Assembly: GCA_918807975.1 (NCBI GenBank)
Contig: OU964918.1
Coordinates: forward strand, 41,710,477 to 41,774,476
DNA from: Aplidium turbinatum
Lineage: Eukaryota; Chordata; Ascidiacea; Aplousobranchia; Polyclinidae
Length of the DNA: 64,000 nt
Direction: 5' to 3'
Made by a program: the position numbers and the translations under genes. The number at the start of each line of letters is the position of its first letter. Position 1 is the stretch's first letter. The notes under the pieces are model-generated. The model ran no database searches. It was given only the letters and a program-made list of their open reading frames with translations, and had not been told where the DNA came from. Below are positions 57,600 through 64,000 of this stretch, piece after piece.

Positions 57600-59200
57600 A
57601 TGGTCAATACGTGTTGTGTACCAGGGTGCAAAACAGGGTACAAGTCAAAAAAACCCAAAGAAAAATTCCCGTTGTTTCGATTTCCGTCTGATCCAGAGTT
57701 ACGCAATAAATGGATATCTGCCATTCCAAGAAAAAATTGGACACTTTCAACTTGTCATCGTGTTTGTGGAAAGCATTTTCATAATGCTGATTTTTGCACT
57801 TTCTCCAAAGATACTGATGCAAAGCGTCGCAGTGCTCGTGATTCTCAAGAATTGAAAAGGTTACGATTACAGCCAAATGCTATTCCGAAAGTTTTTCCGT
57901 CCTTGCCGTCATATCTTTCAGCATCCCAACCTGAAGTGCGTCCAACTACATCAAGTACTGCATCAGCTAGACTTGAAAAAGAAAACTTGGAAAAGGAAAG
58001 ACGTATTAGTGAGTTCCTAAAAGCAGACACATGCACCAATTTTGAAATGTTTAATCTAAAATTAAAAGAAGCAAGTTTTCCAAGTGGTTTCATTATTGTG
58101 CATTCAGAAACTTACACACAGTGTCACTATGGACATTGTGATATAGACAGCAATGAGGCATCCAAACTTCTTGTGTCTGGTACTGTCGACAGTGCATTAC
58201 AAACAAAGACATTTTTTCTTTCCGCTGGCATTCCTCGGAGTCAATACGCACACTTATTCAAATCAAATTATGTACAGTCAATAGCAGAATTTGTTAACTT
58301 TCTTGCTTGGTGCAAAACTTTGGTAGATCAAAACACTTTTGTTGCTGACAATCCAGGTCGTCCAATGAACTTAGCAATATCTTTATTGGAAAGTTACCGT
58401 ACATATCAAGTGGTGTAATTCCTGCAAGTATTGAGACATCTAATTTATCGCTTCTGCATTTCATTATTCAGCAACTAACCTTGATGCAAGTTCTTAAAAA
58501 TGGTCGACGATACTCTGTTGCAATGACGACCACATCATTTCTTTGGCAATTAACTAGCACTGCACTGTATGAAACGTTGCGAGATTTGTTTATTTTACCA
58601 TCATTAAGCAGATTGCGTCAACTCTCATCTGGAACTGCTGTCCAGTGTAGTGAAGTGTCTTTTCATTATCTGGAACAAAGAACTGCACATTTGACGGCCA
58701 GAGAGAAAATAGTCACTCTAATTATTGATGAGGTCTACACCGCCCAAAGAATAGAGTATAACAATGGCAGCTTCATCGGTCTTAGCGATGTTTGTCGTAT
58801 CCAGGCTTACACCCGGTGGTTGAAGATTTAGATTAAGTGGACGGGAAGGCAAGGAAGCCAATCTTCGTGTCCACCTTCAGGCATGCCTTAAAGTGTCCTG
58901 CCACAGACACAGCCGCATGCTCTTGAGCGGTGTCGAACCGGCGCCCTCTCGATTGCCGTTCCAGTGTTCTCACCACTCGGCTATGCAGTCTTAGCGATGA
59001 TGGCTCACCAACAAAGACGGTGTTAACTTTTATGATTCAGTCCATGTTTGAAAACTACAAAGATGTTGTCTGTGTCATACCCATCGCCAAACTGGATACA
59101 AATATTTTGGAGTCTTGGCTTGAACGAGTTATTGCAGCTTTAGACAAGTGTGTTGTTGTTACTGCAGTGTCAGTGGACAACCATGTTTGCAATAGGTAGG
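57600..59200 (+). pseudogene. P-element-like (THAP9-type) transposase, interrupted by a SINE
   Basis: 57600-58418 opens with a complete THAP zinc finger: Cys5, Cys10, Trp38, Cys56 and His59 (MVNTCCVPGCKTGYKSKK to VCGKHF), with an AIPKVF box at residues 94-99. After a Glu/Lys-rich coiled segment it enters the transposase (ASFPSGFIIVHSETYTQCHY). One frame change near 58390 shifts to 58481-58790, which carries the RNase H-like core (YSVAMTTTSFLWQLTSTALY, VTLIIDEVYTAQRIEYNNGS). The SINE at 58791-58987 then intervenes, and the domain resumes at 59000 (KTVLTFMIQSMFENYKDVVC) to VSVDNHVCNR at about 59193, followed by GTAGGT, perhaps a splice donor. The remaining C-terminus is missing; another element begins near 59264. 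Family members bind their own ends through THAP and cut with this core; this copy is dead. Confidence 0.88.
58791..58987 (-). mobile_element. tRNA-derived SINE in the P-like transposase
   Basis: The 12-bp target duplication GTCTTAGCGATG is at 58779-58790 and 58988-58999. On the minus strand the head has GCATAGCCGAGTGGTGAG (A box) and GCCGGTTCGACACCG (B box), then a body with CATGCGGCTGTGTCTGTGG. The GCCGAGTGG form is that of Leu/Ser-type tRNAs. It differs from the SINE pair near 11.6 and 13.1 kb, so two SINE families are present. Confidence 0.88.
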
Positions 59201-59263
59201 TTTTTAATCTATATCTTTAACGTAATGCAAATTACAACAAGTTTTCATCTAATTAACATTGTA

Positions 59264-61816
59264 AAGGCTACTCCCCATTTTATGGGGGAGTACCCCCAAA
59301 ATTATCAAATCGGCTGTAACTTTCGAACTGCTGGTGCTAGGAACATGAGTTTGGTATCAAATGATGCAGAATGATAATGTTTCTATCTGGTCTAAAAGGA
59401 CTTTTTGCCTTAATCTCACTAGAAAAAAAGTTATGACAAAAAACGTATATTTTACCATGTTTTGGACAAAAACGGTAGCGCAAGCACAAGGTAATGGGTA
59501 AATGCACATGCTGTACTGCATATGCAGGTTACAGATGACTTGGATACTTTTGCTTATTGAATTTGCAATAAATATACAGCATAGTATGCATAATATATGG
59601 TAGCCTACAGCCCTACACATGACGTAAAGAATACAAGGGGTAATTGAAAGCATGTTGGCAGTGGCAACCATGGTCTAACGGTACAGTAGTGTGACTGGTA
59701 ATACAAAGTAGTGCTAATGTCATGTATATACACACTTGCAAGTAACAACTTTACTGCACGACGTGGGGGTTACTAACTGGACACCTGTTCAAAGTGTAGG
59801 TGCATAAAACATGACATATACAGTATATACTGTGATTGGTGATGGGTAGACTGAGATCTGCCATGAAATCATTGTCACGGAAATACCAGCACACAGATTG
59901 ATATGATCCATACTGCAGCATGTGCTAGGCCACCAGTACTACATTGAGACTTCAACAACCAAATAGGTGAACATGTCAATCTAGTGAGAATTCTTTCTAA
60001 ATGTTGAATTCTTTCATAAGTTGACGAGATTGCACCTTCTCATGTATCAGCCCATCCCTTCTTTCAAAAGCTGCAACAGATTCTTGCTTCAGTCACAAGC
60101 TTGACATGACGCTCCACCACTTGGATGTGGCAAGGATAATCCAGACGCAGAGGTTAGTCGATGACATTGTCAAGCTGTTGATCTGTTAGCGATCTCATGA
60201 TAGGTGGCTCAGACTTATGAACTGTGCCAAGCTTCACAAGTTGGTGGTATGATTTTGCTTTAGTATTAAGCTGTGGCACAAGAAATCTGCGTATTGCAGG
60301 TGGCACCGCTGGTGAAATTTCCTTTCTCAGCTTTCGATTTTCATCTTTTGCTTATTGTGAGGAACCAACATGATTCTTGTTTTGCTTTTTCTGTGCTTGT
60401 GAACATAACGGATGGATTTGTTGGATTGCTGCGCTTCATAACTAGCGGTGTTCATCGCCTAGCATACCAACAATGACATTTTCAGGGTGATCGAAAAATG
60501 CATTGCGTACCAAAACCTTCTTAGAAATCTCTTTTACTTCTTGGTTTGGGAAGGACAGATTTCTTTGCAACATGTTGATTGTTGAAAAAGTTTTTTGACT
60601 CATCACGATGAATTGTGGTGTTTTATTTTAAACTAAAATGGGAAGCAAACTTTGATGCAGTACTCAGACAAGATCATGAAACTTTTGAAAGGGTTGATCG
60701 CAGATGTGTAATCTACGAAGTAGCCTACAAGCAAGTGTTTGCCACCTTGAATGATATAATTCCCCGACTGACAAAAACTACAAGTCTTCATCAATCATCA
60801 ACATGCCCAAGCATAACAGCCCAACACATTCTGTAGCCATAATACTAGTCAGAACTAAGGTTATTGATCACACTGTTGGGCATCACAGGTAATTTGGAAT
60901 TGAGGATTGACTTGATTTGGACAACTTTCCATGCAGAAATGCTGCCTCCCAATTCTTTTCCAATGATTCCAGAAAAAGATGAAGGGCTGTTTGTTGTCCC
61001 ATCTAAGGTTGTAAATATATGTCGTAGAGGGAGATCGTTGCAGTGCAGTAAGCATATATATAACCAACTGCACTGGTCTTTTGAGTTGCTCTTTTTCTCC
61101 ATGTTCATTTCCAGTCATTGCAGCAGTACTATCGCTTCCAACGAGGGCAAGCTTGTCAGTAAGAGTAAGTTCAGTATCTGCAATTTCCTGCAGCACACTT
61201 TTTGCTACAGATAAGTTAGTACCATCCATTGCACATGCAGCAGTATGGATCATATCAATCTGTGTGCTGGTATTTCTTTGGCAATGATTTCATGGCAGAT
61301 CACAGTCCATCCATCACCAATTACATCTACCAATTACAATATGTGCTAGATATGTCATGTTTTATGCACCTACACTTTGAACAGGTGTCCACTTAGTAAC
61401 CCCCATGTCGTGCAGTAAAGTTGTTACTTGCAAGTGTGTGTATACATGACATTAGCACTACTTTGTATTACCAGTCACACTACTGTATCGTTAGACCATG
61501 GTTGCCACTGCCAACATGCTCTCAATTACCCCTTGTATTCTTTACGTCATGTGTACCATATATTATGCTTACTATGCTGTATATTTATTGCAAATTCAAT
61601 AAGCAAAATTATCCAAGTCATCTGTAACCTGCATATGCAGTACAGCATGTGCATTTACCCATTACTTTGTGCTTGTGCTAACATTATCGATAGAGACATT
61701 ATCATTCTGCATCATTTGATACCAAACGCATGTTCCTAGCACCAGCAGTTCGAAAGTTACAGCCAATTTGAGAATTTTGGGGGTACTTCCCCATAAAATG
61801 GGGGGTAGCACGGCCA
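59264..61816 (-). mobile_element. DNA transposon with ~600-bp inverted repeats and unclassified protein relic
   Basis: The arms at about 59264-59930 and 61236-61816 are long near-perfect reverse complements. The outer ends contain GCTAC(T/C)CCCCATTTTATGGGG, which is itself a hairpin, then AGTACCCCCAAAATT. No target duplication was resolved. On the minus strand the centre (61253 down to about 60620) keeps coding: MIHTAACAMDGTNLSVAKSV, LALVGSDSTAAMTGNEHG, then after a frame change WLYICLLHCNDLPLRHIFTT followed by LDGTTNSPSSFSGIIGKELG. I recall an LH.NELPLRHLF..LDG.T.GP..F.GPIG signature in a widespread, poorly annotated invertebrate protein family. Here it lies between long inverted repeats, which supports a transposon origin. 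Confidence 0.78.
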
Positions 61817-61819
61817 ATA

Positions 61820-63015
61820 GGGGGTGCAACTCCACGAAACCATTTTGTTGTTGGTTTTTGCCAATTTGTCAGGGATCTAGAACCCCTTTTTTTGAATTTC
61901 AAATTAAAGTTTTTTTCACTCCACCCTAATGGGTAGTTCAAAATTCTAGTCATACGTTCCCACGATTACAGTGCTTTCCCACGATGCAGGACGAAGACAT
62001 CAATAAATAAAAATAAAAGAAAGAACTAGAACTATTGCTGTCCTGCATTTCCTATTAGCATGTGAATGCCTACAGTAATGTTAAGCAGCTAAGCTTTTAA
62101 CAGTTCTGCTGCTGGAAACGAGTTAGCTCGTGCAATTGTGATGTAATTTAACGTCACATGATGTCACAATGCCCCAAAAATCCTAATGTGTTGCCCGTCT
62201 GGGGGCCTGACAGGTTGCTTCAATTTTAAACCCAAAAAAACGATTTTTAACCCATTTCCCCGTCAAATTCTTAAAATTAAATAAAAGTCAAAACACCAAT
62301 CAGTGTGAAAATATTTAAGAACCAGCAATGATTTTTTTGAGAAATGTACTATTGTACTCTCTTCGTTGAACTGAGTACTGAGGTATTTCAAGCAGTAGTC
62401 TCCCTAGTATGTTGAAACAAAGTCAGTTAATGCAAATAGGTTGGGTAAAAGAGTTTTATTGAACATTATTACTAATTACAAAGTATTTGTGAGGTGTTGG
62501 CCAATTTAAACTGTTTAGTAGACTACATACTGGTACTGTGATTTAGTTACCGGTACTGGTTTTAGCTATGGTACCGTACCTAGTTACCCACAATGTTGAA
62601 ATAAAAACAGCAAATAGGACCAATGCAGATAAGTTATACAGAAGAGTTTGCAGTTAATTTAAGAAGATTAATGATTAATTTAAAATACTTGTGAGGTGTA
62701 GGCTAATTTAGACCATTCTTGTGTAAGCAGTGGTAGCAGTCACATTATTTAATCTAGGCACTGCAGCCAATGGACTGTGTTGCTATCAAGCGCTGTAAGA
62801 TTGGCATTTCCATTTCGAAGTCCGTAAGTTGGGCAGTGATGAATAATATGTTGTGTGGTTTGGGAGACTGATCCACATACACAGGATTCATTTATTTATG
62901 TTTAGTAGACTGCTGTAATCCACTATATTACTTAGTATAAGCTGCAAAACGGTGCTTGTTACATTTTTCTTTTTTTTAGTTAACTTTACAATACAGTATT
63001 TTGTCATTACTTTAT
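61820..63015. other. No gene seen; 5' flank of piggyBac gene
   Basis: AT-rich sequence. No TTAA-bounded CCC terminus was recognised that would mark the start of the piggyBac element. Confidence 0.35.
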
Positions 63016-63016
63016 C

Positions 63017-64000
63017 ATGAATGTACATTCTGCTGCGGACATCATAATGACGGCTGACTCTGATATAAGCGATTTTGAGTGTGAAGAATGGAGTGAAGAA
63101 GCCGAAAGGATAATAGACGTTGCCCAAGAGGAGGTTCTGGCAAACACTCTTGACAGCAGCAGTGATGACGAGGAAGAAATGCCAAGTGAGCTTACCGGTA
63201 TGTCTTTTCTTTCATGATTAAATTTATTTTTTCATTTTTGTAAACAAACAAAACAATTTAATATCAACAGCATAGAAGAAACTGTTGTTGCCTTTTGTTG
63301 TGTATTATAATTTAGGAGTTGGTTCAGTTCAGTTGTTTTTATTTCTGACCAGCACAGCAAAAACAATACACGTTAACATAGCAAAGGTCGAGGAAAAGGT
63401 AGAAGAACTGGTGTTTTATAAGCAACTAAAACAAAATTTGTCTTTCTCTCTTTAGGAAGAAGTCTGAGGAATGTCAGGCAACGGTACACATGGAGTGCAG
63501 CAACAAGACAACCTCCATTAAATCCATTCAAAGGAACCCAAGGAGCCACCAGTAATGTTGTCGTGGCCAATGAGGAAAATCCCCATGATTACTTTCAATT
63601 AATTTTTACCGATTTGCTTGTACTGGATTTGCTTGTAACAGAGACAAACCGGTATGCATATCAATATTGGGTTTCCAGGGTTGACGCAGGTACACTAGGA
63701 CTAGAGTCGCGGTGTCAATCCTGGAAGGAAACGGATAAAAAAGAATTGAAAGTTTTCTTGGGGATTGTCCTTCTTACAGGTCTGATTGAAAAACGTTCAG
63801 TGGAGGATTACTGGAGCACTGACCCAATGTTGTTTACGCCATTCTTTGGACAGTGCATTAGCAGGAATAGATTTCAGCTCCTGAGCAGCTTTCTGCACTT
63901 TAATGACAATTCCGCCATTCCTGATAACAACGAGGATAAACTTTACAAAATCAGACCTGTATATGACTTGGTGGTGTCTCGATGGCAGTTGTTGTACAAT
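63017..64000 (+). CDS. piggyBac transposase (PGBD4-like), 5' part, runs off the window
   Basis: Exon 1 is 63017-63197, beginning at an ATG and encoding an acidic leader (DSDISDFECEEWSEEAERII, DSSSDDEEEMPSELTG) typical of piggyBac N-termini. A GTATGT donor and a CTCTCTTTAG acceptor join it in frame to exon 2 at 63456, which is open to the last base (RSLRNVRQRYTWSAATRQPP). The DDE_Tnp_1_7 domain follows: DYFQLIFTDLLVLDLLVTET and NRYAYQYWVSRV, KKELKVFLGIVLLTGLIEKR, DYWSTDPMLFTPFFGQCISR, and NRFQLLSSFLHFNDNSAIPD. No stop or frame change is seen in about 240 codons. The catalytic aspartates lie beyond the edge. It is either a recently active copy or a domesticated PGBD gene; the intron right after the acidic leader fits both. 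Confidence 0.88.

Overview
This is nuclear DNA from a metazoan, and about 30 kb of it is layered mobile DNA. Evidence for an animal: two conserved host genes with GT-AG introns that splice cleanly (PPWD1 and BTF3), an AT-rich background, tRNA-derived SINEs, and a transposon set (hAT, P/THAP, piggyBac, pogo, BEL/Pao, Ty3-like) typical of invertebrate animals. I cannot name the species. A compact-gene invertebrate chordate such as an ascidian is a guess, not a demonstration.

Layout. 1-4.2 kb: tandem repeats, a hAT element with an exact 8-bp target duplication, and copies of a 9-bp-target-duplication MITE family, one of them split by another hAT MITE. 4.23-10.8 kb (+): nine exons encoding the C-terminal ~518 residues of PPWD1 (WD40 repeats plus cyclophilin); the N-terminal ~130 residues are not found and probably lie left of the window. 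10.8-13.9 kb: a piggyBac-like end and two copies of one tRNA-SINE in opposite orientation. 13.96-18.08 kb (-): a complete six-exon BTF3 coding region of 159 residues. PPWD1 and BTF3 converge tail to tail. 18-26 kb: further MITE copies, a 2.3-kb element with ~380-bp inverted repeats, and a three-level nest of DNA transposons.

26.4-35.0 kb: a hAT MITE with 8-bp target duplication interrupted by a 7.85-kb BEL/Pao LTR retrotransposon (-). Its LTRs look identical, its target duplication is 5 bp, and it has one 1868-codon open frame; it is clearly a recent arrival. 35-53 kb: a deleted hAT element (37.0-38.86 kb), one hAT nested in another (40.54-41.70 kb), a fossil Ty3-like gag/protease stretch, a YqaJ-type nuclease relic, a pogo/Tigger relic, a fossil BEL gag stretch and two hAT transposase relics.

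53-64 kb: a DDE-transposase-like relic, two P-element-like (THAP) copies, a 40-bp perfect palindrome, a SINE inserted with a 12-bp target duplication into the P-like transposase, a 2.5-kb element with ~600-bp inverted repeats around an unclassified transposon protein, and the start of a piggyBac transposase gene whose reading frame is open to the window edge.

The host genes do unrelated housekeeping work: PPWD1 is a spliceosomal cyclophilin, and BTF3 is the beta subunit of the nascent-polypeptide-associated complex. Everything else is best read as an insertion record. Exact target duplications give relative ages: the MITE family is older than the hAT that split it, the P element is older than its SINE, the outer hATs are older than the inner ones, and the BEL element is very young.
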